IMG/VR virus record: IMGVR_UViG_3300046787_000263
Coordinates: 1-23,119 of that record
DNA length: 23,119 nt
Reading direction: 5' to 3' (one strand)
From: a virus
Position 1 is the stretch's first letter; each line of letters opens with the position of its first letter. Shown here one piece after another: positions 16,701 through 23,119 of the stretch. Below the pieces are notes generated by a model that saw nothing but the letters and a program-made list of their open reading frames with translations, was not told the origin of the DNA and did no database searches. A program made the translations under genes and the position numbers.

Positions 16701-19255
16701 GCGTTCGAGAAAATAGTACGATATTGGTTTCTCAAATCTCCAACAGTAACACTTGCTATGTTGGTATTAAACGGATTGTTTTCTAGATTACTTGGTGTCT
16801 GATAATATGCTGTTTTACTAGGATAATCACTGATTAGTAGTATAGTTACCTTAGTATCAAGTTGAGTTGGCACCGATACTGTTGTCGTTAACGCTATATC
16901 ATCTATACTTACTGTATACTGTGAGGCATCCAATACGTTATCATTGTAATATACTGTTACATTTCTCCATTGAGTTGTACTAGACGCTGGTACATCACAG
17001 GTGTATGTAGTAATACCAGATCCAGATATCACCACATCAGCAGATGCTGATGATCCAACTCCAGTCAATGACACAATGTCCAACGCAAAGAAACTATCGT
17101 TAATTGTATTTGTAATTCCAGAAATACTAGATTCAGATATCGCACTTATTCCAGTGCTAGACACTGATTGCACAGTGAATGTCAAATCATTCTTAGGGCT
17201 TGTTCCGCCTATTGAGCTTCCCAAAATTTTAAGTTTATCACCAACTGCGTACCCTGAACCCGACGAGACTATTGTTATAGTAGTGTTCGACGATCCGTAT
17301 GTGACTTCACTTATTAGTGGAAATTCGAACACTTGCTGTTGTACACTTTCTCCTACCGCTGGTACCCATCCAGTGAGATGCTCCACTGTCGTAACTTCTG
17401 GATAATACTCTATGAATCCAACATTAATGTTTTGTGTGTTGTTAGGAGCGTAAGTAAACGTGTCACTATTCAAATTTACGGTGAACAGTATATCTCCTAT
17501 AGTAGTAGGAGCACTGTATGCGATAGGAAATCCAAGTACCGGATCATCAACGCCAACACCTGGGGTGTAACTAAATAATTTGGTTCCATTGAAACTTGAT
17601 CCTGAATAGTAGTTGTTATCTCCTAAGCTAATCCACGAGCCGGATGTTTCGTCGTACGTGACCACATCAAACAACGGATATTGATTCAGTGTAGTTTTTT
17701 GTTGTGACTGGTGCCATGTATTATCAGTGTCGCTGTAAAACCAAGATGTACTATCGTAGGTAGCGCCAGATAAAACATATAATTGTTTATTGTTGTTAAC
17801 CACTAACGTGGTGTCAGGAGATAGCGATACTATATCGCTTCCAGATGGGCCTGCCGGCACCAAGTCTACAATGTAAACATTCTGTCTTACTGTTTGATTG
17901 GTGTCATCCTTAAATATAATTCTGGCGCCAGCATACAATGTTACTCCGTCTGTTAAATTTGGATTAATCGCAGAAACTGCTAGACCCTCAATCTGACTGA
18001 AGGCGTCAGTGGCTCTGGATACAATATCAACTGCACCCAAAGACACTGTACCACTTCTAATTAATTTCAGATTTCCTCTATACTCTATAACAGGACGCTG
18101 CGCCCTTGTCATGTCGTTATTTGCTTGATTTGTTATATATCCTAAATGTTGAGTGGTGGTATTCAGTGCATCTTGGTGAAACCAACGATTAGCTCTTGAC
18201 CACGCATTTAAATCTCTACTGTCTCGATTGATTGTTATGTATTCAGGCAATTGAACGCCACCGTTAAGTTCAGCTGCAACGTAGTTTTGAACTGGGAGCA
18301 GTGTTATGCTTGAACCAACTCCAGAAACATAATACTCATTGTTTTTGTAACTGTCTGGGTAAACGGTGTTGCCAAATTCAATTTTTATACCATTAGTAAA
18401 AGCGACCCCATTCGGAGAAGTATATGTTTTTTTACCTAGAATATCAGCAACATTTATGTAATTCGCTGCATTTGTTTCGATGAGATTGATAACGCCAACA
18501 CTTAATGGATCTGTGCCACTTCTGTAATATAATCTATCAGTTATTAGTGTTGCCTTAGCCGGGACAACGAATGTAACTGTTCCATTGTCTGTTCCGTTAT
18601 TAGTTACGCCAACGATAGTGCGTTGAACACTAGTCGCATTAATATCAGCAACAGTTTGTATCCAAAAATCGGTACTACCACTAGGAACTTCGAATTCATA
18701 GGTACCGCCGCGCAACATAGTTATTTCTGGATTAGTTCCAGAAGTTTGTGTGAATTGATATCCGTTATCGTCCTGCGTTACAGAGTATAACCCAGAATCA
18801 TACACTATAGTAGGCGATAATGGAATAGCATCAGGCCCTTCAGGTAACCAATAATATTGCGTGTAATTAACTATTTTATCAATGTCAATGAACGGATCCC
18901 AGCTGTAGAATTGATTATTAAAAAGTCTATCGTGATTGGTGGTATTTGCCCCATCTATTTTCAATGCATCGACGATGCCAGAGTAATTGATGAAATCTTG
19001 TGCTGTCTGTGTCTCTGGCTTTAAAAATATAACTCCCGGATCTAATTGATAATTTCTACGATTCTTTGTTGGCTCTACAACATATTTGTCAGTTGGACTG
19101 ACTCCGTAACCATATTTTTCTCCAATGAAGCCTTCAACCCTTTTAAGATCGGGCTGAGACGTGAGTACATCCAATGTTGCATTTAGAAATTGCTGATTGG
19201 TGGTTGTTTTAAATACTTCTGGTAAGAAATCAATAGATCGAACTTTGTTAACCAT
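7760..19255 (-). CDS. Giant baseplate/tail structural protein (3831 aa) with FG-GAP-like propeller
   Basis: It follows the gp6-like gene, where T4 has gp7/gp8, so a role in the baseplate wedge or its periphery is likely. The N-terminal 150 residues (VRSIDFLPEVFKTTTNQQFL, NYQLDPGV, FYSWDPFIDIDK, YTQYYWLPEGPD) match a family of giant structural proteins I recall from large aquatic phages. A tryptophan-rich block sits near 1205-1270 (PWEMLG at 1223, KPSWWDTHYGAAPYT). Residues about 2115-2640 hold seven beta-propeller-like units (for example SLAVSTDGAKLVVGAPN and FGNSVDTNRYGSDVIVGVP), resembling integrin FG-GAP repeats. GSGY-type beta repeats occur near 660 and 3380-3440. Two modules of the IGxExxxYxSxxxxxxxGxxRG type with a trailing His lie at about 3305-3358 and 3515-3582. 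KPYHVYIKDF lies near 3190. The start has AACAAGG five bases upstream of ATG 19255. No stop or frameshift interrupts the 11.5 kb. Structural role firm; exact T4 equivalent uncertain. Confidence 0.85.
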   Translation of the reverse strand: MVNKVRSIDFLPEVFKTTTNQQFLNATLDVLTSQPDLKRVEGFIGEKYGYGVSPTDKYVVEPTKNRRNYQLDPGVIFLKPETQTAQDFINYSGIVDALKIDGANTTNHDRLFNNQFYSWDPFIDIDKIVNYTQYYWLPEGPDAIPLSPTIVYDSGLYSVTQDDNGYQFTQTSGTNPEITMLRGGTYEFEVPSGSTDFWIQTVADINATSVQRTIVGVTNNGTDNGTVTFVVPAKATLITDRLYYRSGTDPLSVGVINLIETNAANYINVADILGKKTYTSPNGVAFTNGIKIEFGNTVYPDSYKNNEYYVSGVGSSITLLPVQNYVAAELNGGVQLPEYITINRDSRDLNAWSRANRWFHQDALNTTTQHLGYITNQANNDMTRAQRPVIEYRGNLKLIRSGTVSLGAVDIVSRATDAFSQIEGLAVSAINPNLTDGVTLYAGARIIFKDDTNQTVRQNVYIVDLVPAGPSGSDIVSLSPDTTLVVNNNKQLYVLSGATYDSTSWFYSDTDNTWHQSQQKTTLNQYPLFDVVTYDETSGSWISLGDNNYYSGSSFNGTKLFSYTPGVGVDDPVLGFPIAYSAPTTIGDILFTVNLNSDTFTYAPNNTQNINVGFIEYYPEVTTVEHLTGWVPAVGESVQQQVFEFPLISEVTYGSSNTTITIVSSGSGYAVGDKLKILGSSIGGTSPKNDLTFTVQSVSSTGISAISESSISGITNTINDSFFALDIVSLTGVGSSASADVVISGSGITTYTCDVPASSTTQWRNVTVYYNDNVLDASQYTVSIDDIALTTTVSVPTQLDTKVTILLISDYPSKTAYYQTPSNLENNPFNTNIASVTVGDLRNQYRTIFSNAPGVSGTMFGDNNIHDLGTLTQYGTAIIQNSASLVLPGVFLRKQEANPLNAIQFNSEQYQLYKTLLVDLAASTDYSVYTSPSDVLDDIIYKIGSNKNNSSAFFWSDMLFSGNPFLSNTYTFAASATSAIFTLGDIWTPTMFTEANYLGLGIYLNRIESGKTVVTQLLKNIDYIVSTTSPSVQVNYAIEANDTITVKVYNQTYGSYCPNTPSKLGLYPIFVPAVVLDDTYSVPTYFILGHDGSYNKLYGNYDVVTGQLDDFRDIVLLEFEKRIYNNYKVSSETPLTADDVVPGEFRETEYSRSEILDIYSVGFLNWVGANRIDYKTQTYRSTNKFTYNYNQSSNKITQQALLQGYWRGIYNWLYDTDNPANAPWEMLGLNTKPSWWDTHYGAAPYTSGNTYMWQDIANGYVWNDGAPYINTKKIRPDLLSVLPVDSLGELVSPFVSVMGNYNTLTFNRDWVVGDGAPAEASYLKSSSWPFDLMRLLALTKPVQFFNLFVDRDLYKYNSTYDQYLYDGRYHLDPRTVQIYGNNVAKHSYINWVVDYINQKGADGTTVVRALLDNLDVRLVYNMAGFTAKNYLKFLVEKATPNSKNSSLLIPDENYAVLLYDNPPAETITYSSVIVQKVETGYTVWGNSRNKQYFTISVPKLGVLKSVTAGNISIQVSKESYVDRTAIVPYGTLFHSIQAVGEFLLDYGRFLTTQGVQSSNIEDGVVYDWTRMVQEYMSWSQQGWEVGSIISLNPNATMFTVARDGLVVQPLSIQNQNFILNQNLLPVQMQDACIHRENEKFTVDILSEGDTVAYTNLNLHAIEHAIVFDNNTSFNDTIYNLTTGLRQPRLLLQGYKSGEWNGFVNASGFILNENNIKEWTPNTKYPKGIIVTYKSNYYTSKVLIEPDSEFSKEDWIKTDYGQVKSGLLPNPSTMAYEAEFYYDTNRANLENDVDLLAFSLIGFRPRDYLTAADLSDITQINVYKNIVKTKGTKLLVDSFKTAQFDQGQIDYSVEENWAIKTGSFGSILNRNFVETLLQQNILTGNPTMIGFSEVGGSVPGVQQSVGIDELINYERVPLSANFIPADRTSYTVERGLPSAGFVNLGDCKFQEYYFENLNDDPSNIGNLYAGDYVWIANYKTSWDIFTAVSLNNTIVQIDNNLNGTVTVTFANQHGLSVDNLVAISNIDYRIDGFYVVSSVKSTRAITIALVLDTTVSRLSVNGIGFELVSRRFAQPSDASNSLLPYTAWNSRKIWADYYTDNQWVVYAATPAYKERTTYGGISNITYSVAYSSTIETLVATGDGNLYRYYAGSETQTLIGGTGAETQVRAFGNYAYCSSPGDNLVYVYELDNTTNLLSLSEVVDVSAHISLTGAIAVSVDGSWLYVADYTNQSIAIYSKNTTYQYTYTLTDSAVTAGSKWGQSLAVSTDGAKLVVGAPNEQILGLSGAGAVYVYSRRSQSFYAAGSTATFTLSDASPNNVAYVYVNDVLDSSASVTGTSVTLSYTPVAGSVVSVSTGYIDFVQRFQSLAPQANAYFGNSVDTNRYGSDVIVGVPYETSTVDNVAGVEGGAYHYINGGQRYGVCTSTFTGTQTGKLFIDGYVVNYSGNIAQIVDDINTSTPTNIIASYSGNVLTITYVVNTPEVLYNIIDITGPQTSLANLGISLYTNTQVIRNVDLNDVSSFGYSVKMNEQDSLLISGITADLTSPTTFDYTENYNQDDTIFDNYATTFVDSFSDQGVVYEFDYLPASNESISNPGKYAFGQYITSSQIYSQMPKFGYSLAYTDSTILVATLGSSTTGSVSLYDTTWTRDYTTQPTNYTTWYIDKQPLTVVDINALNNISIYNVANNTTLEYLDYIDPSLGKMLGAVATNLDFMESVDPAVYSVNGVSWLDDHIGNTWLNLNTVRLLNYHQPDKSYNAKNWGKAFPGSTADVYTWVESTVTPLNYSGSGYPVYYDKFNTATVVDRSTNSLLTKYYFWVKNFDAVPDGKTLSPMTLSAYVLNPLSSGIAYLAPITTNVVALMNSGEYIQSNSSALHLGYGIPDSLDEKHTSWELIRDGNVNDFLSGLPTPLVNYPTGLYLKYIESFSGFDSNYNPIPDPTLPALAKYGTDFRPRQSMFVDRLLALQNYISYANELLINIPAVEYKDLSYLFKVGLTYNVNDCWEYTNWWASGYSDSTKPTMEVSSVNDLQTISENTLLVGINGSNILVENGMIVKVQTNKFSNSEFYVYDNTLANPWKRIGAENSTIQFLPNVWNLYGWSSNGWGVSWDKTLVTEIYWIVRWLNEKCYIDEMLINRNLSLMLMFKFIQSESQEQNNYLPWLNKTSLVDVNHKIRSLLPYKKYQRDNQEFLEGFINEVKPYHVYIKDFVFSYTGDDNYFGNVTDFDLPAKYNTTTSSYETPELVYQTTYDQNQYLPSNDIWTETEYSQWFNNYGLAIDNTELQDYTLPTISSGEISVKMYPVAMLQTDITTVATSAVLSNAYGMPSNGFIVIGQEKMSYDSIDLSSGIISGLVRGVSNTFVSEHFEHEIVYVLLPAVYVLNTGRGYTEPPKISAYIDTGVYPAPRIEAILEPVMSGETLIGVNVVNSGSGYAVAPEIVIASSISASFTSGDVDLTNNTITITGHPFITGDSVLYTAGVTPVTGLNDGYYYVRSIDANTISLYESYDKALVTYAAITQLTAGISASATTMQVKNQSPWFATLLPFTGTVMIGSELISYTSLAYISPTVYELQGATRGINGTTAASHLADANVKVNGSKLATADGRVDLISAGSGTVAICARAECLTSGAPVREFGLTIRFDRVSYSATGGWDSSAWGAYPGWDGVEPTAANRIRDYYSPTTSMPGKDLPQLMSGVEFDDAIVKGQDFVPSVGEITLDAQLSSYSFTGTPNPDNYYNVDGGEFMHGYGPEELIAGYITDSLVMTITTYDALPTWDHVLTVDKFGGMKVYNNSGQDVAETYDMPDVCDQWWYGPPSDIPVANTTLTLCTDPIAVLLRT

Positions 19256-19260
19256 ATAAA

Positions 19261-19267
19261 CCTTGTT
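19261..19267 (-). promoter_or_regulatory. Shine-Dalgarno of the giant gene
   Basis: AACAAGG on the minus strand ends five bases upstream of the ATG at 19255. It is the only good initiation site in the 53-base gap after the gp6-like gene. Confidence 0.55.
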
Positions 19268-19280
19268 ATCGTTATGTATA

Positions 19281-19288
19281 TACTTATC
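19281..19288 (-). promoter_or_regulatory. Late-promoter-like GATAAGTA upstream of the giant gene
   Basis: GATAAGTA, followed by TATAC, lies 25 bases upstream of ATG 19255 in the intergenic gap. It differs by one base from the GATAAATA octamer upstream of the gp6-like gene, where the spacing to the start is similar. Confidence 0.45.
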
Positions 19289-19308
19289 TTAATAAAATAG
19301 TAGTATTT

Positions 19309-22300
19309 TTACCGCTGTAGATTAGATGGAGTTAGGGAACTAATAACGGTGATGTCGCTCACTGTGGCACCATTTACGAAAATTTCATTTGGGGCAGAAC
19401 GTATCTCATACAAATCACCAAATGTTTGATTTGGATTATTAGACACCACTACCACAGAACTTATCAATCCAGCTAGTTGCACATGCAAGTACGCAGATAA
19501 TTCACTGAAGTAGAAAGTATCGCCGAAATCCCATTTATCCAGTGTAAAATAACTATTAAGTGCAGCTAGCATGGACGATCTAATCTGACTATCACTTGCC
19601 GTTGTTGCTGGACTTTTTACTACTTTCAGAGTTCCCTGGAGGGCAGGCGCTGCTTTTGAACCGAATAATGGCTTAAAAGTAACGCTGTTCAGAATGATGC
19701 TATCACTAAGCATTTTGTAGTTATCCAAGTTGCTATACTCTTGTTGTAACTCATTAATAGTCGGCTTCGGTGGCTCTATCACTGTGCCAGTTGAGTCATT
19801 GAGCCAATTTTGATACTGTGTGTAATAACTCTGAGTTACCACGTAAAGATCAATGATATTAGTCGTAGCAGGGTCTATTCTCGTAGTGTTACTGCTATTG
19901 TGACGATATTGGAAATCAATATCATTTCTGCCAGTAGCTACAGTGTAGCCACTAGAAACATCAGTTAATACCAATACAGGAGGTTGTGATCCTGGAACCA
20001 ATGAACTTTCATAAAACAGTCCAGTGGCAGTAGCATAAAATATAGTATTTTGCGGATACTCGTACTTGATTGCCTCGATTGCTGCATATGTTGGATATGC
20101 ATATATCACGCTATTAACTGGCAACAACTGATTTCTATACAAATCAGCAACGTCAGTTATAATCTTAAAGAACACATATCGTTGTCCGGTGACACCTACT
20201 ATAGTATCGAAGAAGTCAGGATCATAGCTTATACTTGTGTTTATATCAATACTGCTCACCTTTACCGCATAATCATCCGGATATCCATCACTTTCGATCT
20301 GCTGGCCAGTAACGAACAATGGATAATCTATGCTCAATATAGGGGTAGAAGATGATGTTGGATAATTTGGATTAGAGTTTGTTTTGAACACGTTTATGTA
20401 GTCTGACAACACTTTCCCACTCTTAGGATCAAAAACCTTTTTCTCTCGATCATACAAGAATCTAACTTCTGACACGCTGCCATAATAATATGTTCTATTC
20501 TTTATGGTAACGGTGTAAGAATCATCTGCGACGTTATATGTAAATAATATTAACGAGTTTGGCACTGTTGGATCAGAGGTTGTTAAACTCCATCTAGTTT
20601 GAGCCGCTGGTATTGTATTGTCATAATTCAACACGAATCCACTAGTTTTCAGTTCAACTAAGTTCAATACTTCTCTAACCACGGTGGTACTAAGAGTGTT
20701 ATCAAACGATGGGATTATTCCTGTTGCACCTGTGTTAGATGCCGGATTCCACGTGCCAGTAGTGTTATCAAGATACGCGCTAGATGGAATAAATCCACTC
20801 AGCGTCACTGGACCAGTGCCGTTACTCAACGCACCAACTCCGTTATTGCATCCATCACCTATAACACTGTTAACTCCAACCCATATATATGATCTGCCTC
20901 CGTTAGACACAGAGGCAGTACCATCCTGCAATCTATTATTCTGATCAAAATACTTCCCAGCAGGTGCCAAAAATTTCAATTGAGCACCTTCTGTTATGTA
21001 AGTCATATTAGTTGAATTTGCAGTACCAACTGGAATTGGCAATTCTCCACTACTAGTTAAGATGTAAAAATATCCAGTAACTGATGTATCCGAAACTGTT
21101 AGTCTTTTCCAATAACAAACATTATCAATCGATCCAGTGGAATTATATTGGCCACTATATCGAGTAAAGAACTCTAGGTAATACTGAATCACTTCTGGCG
21201 CAGATAACAAGACCGGTAGTGTTTGACTCAGAAATTCCACTGCCAAGTTAATATTTAACGCTGAGAATGTGGAGGTTGAATCAACATCACTTGAATACAA
21301 CGCTCCGTCTGCACCAAAAACGTTAGTACTACTATATTTTCCTGTTGGATCCAGCAAGTCTTGATTTCTGCTTACCCCAATACTACTGCGATTTAATGCT
21401 TTGCTTTTAACGATACTGTTATACAACGTGAATGGGAAATTAGTATAATCTTCGCCATTAACCATTCTATTTTGAGTGTAGTATCTACTTGGCGCACGTT
21501 CTTTGATTTGTGTAAGTGATTCTCGCTGCAACGCATTGTTCACGTTTGATTGCAGGCTAACAGTAAATGTCAATGTTTCTATTCTGTTGGTTCTACTTAC
21601 ATACTGCAAGTTGATGACAATGCCATTCATCTCACTAGGATTGATCGTGTATGTTAATCCGTTACTTTCACGAACATAGGCACTGAATGCTCCGATTGGG
21701 ATTTCACCGAATACTCCATCGCCAAATACATATGTTACTTGATCATTTGTTCTGCTAGTCACACTATAAATTTTACGTGAACTAGATCCTTGAAGGTTAG
21801 CATTTACAAAAATATTATCAACTTTTGTCCAATAATCTTGAATGCTTCCAGCGTCGTCTAACCCGTATAGCCATGTATCGGTGTTGTTTATGTTCTGGAT
21901 ATCAATTTGTTGAAAATTATTTTCGATCTGTTCGGCGAAGTTGAATTTAGCATTCTTCAATGCTCCTTGCTTGAAGTAGAAGAAAAATCCAGTATTTGGA
22001 CTTCCGTAGCCAAGCTTATCATTTCTATATAGCATATTAAATTGGCCGCTTGGTGCAGGCGGCAATTCATACAGAGAATCACTGTTCAAGCTAGTAGCAC
22101 TCACTAGTTCAAAACTCATATTGATGCCATCAACTTGTGTTAGGTATGGCGCTACTGGCAGCTGACCTGGCGGAATGCTAATGCTATACTCATCAGTCTT
22201 TACGCCTAATATATTTTGACTATTGCCAGGGCGTCCTACTCTCTGACTATTGACCATGGCGGAGTTGACTATAGAATTAAACTGTTCTTGCCAATTTGGA

Positions 22301-22746
22301 TTTGCTGGATCATTCCATAGTACAGTAGTGTTGCCCAAATTAGCGCCATTGATGTCCAGAACATTTTCTGTGGTGGCAACTGCTGTTATCTTAATTAGTC
22401 CCTGTCCCGCTAAATTTCTTTTCGGAGTATAGCTGACTAGATTGGCTAGTTTTATAACACTGTCTCTGCGTTCGGCAGTGTCAATAAAATTCTCTCGTGC
22501 ATTCAGATCACTTCTAAATGCGAGGCCTTGTCCCATAAATGCCATGACATCGAGCAATGCCACAAATTCGCTACTCTCAGTGTAGTCGTTAAATGTCTCC
22601 GGATAATATTGTGTCAAATAATCTATGAAACTTTTACGAAGAGTCTCATAATCATATGACATGAAATCCGCCTCGCGGTACGTCTGATATATACGTTTCC
22701 AGTCATTTACACCAAAAAGTGCACTTTGTCGGGATGAAGTTGCCAT
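19309..22746 (-). CDS. 6: Baseplate wedge protein, T4 gp6-like
   Basis: In T4, gp6 forms the inner ring and wedge core of the hexagonal baseplate. The N-terminus here (SYDYETLRKSFIDYLTQYYP, then FNDYTESSEFVALLDVMAF) leads into the family hallmark RSDLNARENFIDTAERRDS (residues 78-96) and SYTPKR. A central segment (SKALNRSSIGVSRNQDLLDP, GKYSSTNVFGADGALY) and the C-terminus (FYFSELSAYLHVQLAG, GDLYEIRSAPNEIFVNGATV) also match gp6 of marine T4-like phages. At 1145 residues it is much longer than T4 gp6 (660). I chose ATG 22746 (MATSSRQS) because AAAGGA lies nine bases upstream; an in-frame ATG at 22776 falls within the GATAAATA motif and has no Shine-Dalgarno sequence. It sits directly after the gp25-like gene, as wedge genes often do. 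Confidence 0.93.
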   Translation of the reverse strand: MATSSRQSALFGVNDWKRIYQTYREADFMSYDYETLRKSFIDYLTQYYPETFNDYTESSEFVALLDVMAFMGQGLAFRSDLNARENFIDTAERRDSVIKLANLVSYTPKRNLAGQGLIKITAVATTENVLDINGANLGNTTVLWNDPANPNWQEQFNSIVNSAMVNSQRVGRPGNSQNILGVKTDEYSISIPPGQLPVAPYLTQVDGINMSFELVSATSLNSDSLYELPPAPSGQFNMLYRNDKLGYGSPNTGFFFYFKQGALKNAKFNFAEQIENNFQQIDIQNINNTDTWLYGLDDAGSIQDYWTKVDNIFVNANLQGSSSRKIYSVTSRTNDQVTYVFGDGVFGEIPIGAFSAYVRESNGLTYTINPSEMNGIVINLQYVSRTNRIETLTFTVSLQSNVNNALQRESLTQIKERAPSRYYTQNRMVNGEDYTNFPFTLYNSIVKSKALNRSSIGVSRNQDLLDPTGKYSSTNVFGADGALYSSDVDSTSTFSALNINLAVEFLSQTLPVLLSAPEVIQYYLEFFTRYSGQYNSTGSIDNVCYWKRLTVSDTSVTGYFYILTSSGELPIPVGTANSTNMTYITEGAQLKFLAPAGKYFDQNNRLQDGTASVSNGGRSYIWVGVNSVIGDGCNNGVGALSNGTGPVTLSGFIPSSAYLDNTTGTWNPASNTGATGIIPSFDNTLSTTVVREVLNLVELKTSGFVLNYDNTIPAAQTRWSLTTSDPTVPNSLILFTYNVADDSYTVTIKNRTYYYGSVSEVRFLYDREKKVFDPKSGKVLSDYINVFKTNSNPNYPTSSSTPILSIDYPLFVTGQQIESDGYPDDYAVKVSSIDINTSISYDPDFFDTIVGVTGQRYVFFKIITDVADLYRNQLLPVNSVIYAYPTYAAIEAIKYEYPQNTIFYATATGLFYESSLVPGSQPPVLVLTDVSSGYTVATGRNDIDFQYRHNSSNTTRIDPATTNIIDLYVVTQSYYTQYQNWLNDSTGTVIEPPKPTINELQQEYSNLDNYKMLSDSIILNSVTFKPLFGSKAAPALQGTLKVVKSPATTASDSQIRSSMLAALNSYFTLDKWDFGDTFYFSELSAYLHVQLAGLISSVVVVSNNPNQTFGDLYEIRSAPNEIFVNGATVSDITVISSLTPSNLQR

Positions 22747-22755
22747 GTTTAAAAA

Positions 22756-22761
22756 TCCTTT
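22756..22761 (-). promoter_or_regulatory. Shine-Dalgarno that decides the gp6-like start
   Basis: AAAGGA on the minus strand is nine bases upstream of ATG 22746 and inside the ten-codon extension that starts at ATG 22776. It argues for the shorter protein. Confidence 0.7.
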
Positions 22762-22766
22762 AAATA

Positions 22767-22774
22767 TATTTATC
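22767..22774 (-). promoter_or_regulatory. Late-promoter-like GATAAATA upstream of the gp6-like gene
   Basis: GATAAATA, followed by TATTTA, sits 20 bases upstream of ATG 22746 and ahead of the Shine-Dalgarno sequence. It differs from the T4 late consensus TATAAATA at the first base. Confidence 0.5.
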
Positions 22775-22783
22775 ATGCATTTT

Positions 22784-22800
22784 TAGTGCGTTTCGCACTA
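22784..22800. other. Perfect hairpin between gp25-like and gp6-like genes
   Basis: A seven-base-pair stem (TAGTGCG/CGCACTA) with a three-base loop lies 36 bases after the gp25-like stop. On the minus strand it is followed by AAAAATG rather than a T run, so it is not a classic intrinsic terminator for the transcribed strand. It could stabilise the 3' end of an upstream mRNA, act as a processing site, or bind a regulator just upstream of the GATAAATA motif. Confidence 0.5.
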
Positions 22801-22836
22801 GCATGAAATAGATTATGCTACTAACAGTGATAGGAT

Positions 22837-23118
22837 TTATTGTCCAGTCTGCTGGATGCTACCATCAAATCTGTTCATGAAATAACCAACTTGCACTACG
22901 TCGTTGAAGGGATTTACTGCTATTTCTAATTCAAACAGTATACCATTTTCTCTACTATACACATCAATAGTGTTTAGTATTATTCTCGGATCATTGGCTA
23001 CTATTTTGCGAATAGCAATTTCTAGGGCCTGCCTTGTTTCAACGGTGTTAGGCTCGAATACGAAATTTCTAATCGATGACCCATAACCAGGCTGACCAAC
23101 TTTATCACCTTGATTGAT
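22837..23118 (-). CDS. 25: Baseplate wedge protein, T4 gp25-like (GPW/gp25 family), 5' part outside window
   Basis: The last 93 residues are visible; the gene enters from the right edge. The pattern fits the C-terminal half of the GPW/gp25 family, whose T4 member is a 132-residue lysozyme-like baseplate wedge component: YGSSIRNFVFEPNTVETRQ, then a helix ALEIAIRKIVANDPRI carrying the family's (E/D)PR motif, followed by strands IILNTIDVYSRENGILFELE and a final strand into NRFDGSIQQTGQ. The frame is fixed by the TAA at 22837-22839. Its position directly before the gp6-like gene supports the call. The identification rests on the (D)PR block, its helix-strand context and gene order; the N-terminal half cannot be checked. 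Confidence 0.8.
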   Translation of the reverse strand: MNQGDKVGQPGYGSSIRNFVFEPNTVETRQALEIAIRKIVANDPRIILNTIDVYSRENGILFELEIAVNPFNDVVQVGYFMNRFDGSIQQTGQ

Positions 23119-23119
23119 A

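Noticed and set aside
17001-17405. Plus-strand 134-residue reading frame inside the giant gene
   Set aside because: It is antisense to a well-supported 3831-residue frame and has the composition of a complementary-strand shadow (Val, Ile, Pro, Asp rich). I see no recognisable motif or ribosome-binding site.
22747-22776. Ten-residue N-terminal extension of the gp6-like protein (ATG 22776)
   Set aside because: The extension contains the GATAAATA motif and the AAAGGA Shine-Dalgarno sequence that serves the ATG at 22746; the gp6-like similarity begins after 22746.

Overview
The window is part of the late, virion-structural region of a T4-like (contractile-tailed) phage with AT-rich DNA. The evidence is the run of baseplate genes on the minus strand: the C-terminus of a gp25-like baseplate wedge protein, then a complete gp6-like wedge protein, then a giant structural protein where T4 carries gp7/gp8. 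The very long tail proteins and the accessory genes resemble large-genome myoviruses of aquatic bacteria (the cyanophage and pelagiphage type). That host assignment is an inference; nothing here names a host.

Layout in the direction of minus-strand transcription (high to low coordinates): gp25-like C-terminus (22837-23118); gp6-like (19309-22746); a 3831-residue giant baseplate/tail protein (7760-19255) with an integrin/FG-GAP-like seven-blade propeller; a 54-residue ORF (7572-7736); and three probable tail or fibre proteins (6943-7572, 6069-6917, 5079-6023). A hairpin at 5025-5049 closes this tail block. A tightly packed accessory operon follows: a 100-residue conserved protein, two related GT-A-like glycosyltransferases, a 118-residue small protein, a third glycosyltransferase-like protein with a DGD motif, and a radical SAM protein with a SPASM-like cysteine tail. 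All of its junctions overlap or abut.

The only plus-strand gene is at the left edge (3-875). It enters from outside the window and converges on the accessory operon. Its visible part starts with the end of a SPASM-like cysteine domain that aligns with the tail of the minus-strand radical SAM protein, followed by a second radical SAM core, so it looks like a tandem radical SAM enzyme. A perfect 30-base inverted repeat with A/T tracts (890-919) lies between the convergent genes and should terminate transcription from both sides.

The baseplate and tail genes would build the baseplate and its fibres. The accessory operon (three glycosyltransferase-like proteins, two radical SAM proteins, two small proteins) is a candidate modification cassette acting on virion surface proteins, host surface glycans or another polymer; its substrate cannot be read from sequence. 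Upstream of four structural genes the minus strand carries an octamer close to the T4 late promoter (TATAAATA): GATAAATA, GATAAGTA, GATAAATA and CATAAATA. No tRNA, rRNA, CRISPR, insertion sequence, integrase or origin was seen, and no stretch over 300 bases lacks a gene.
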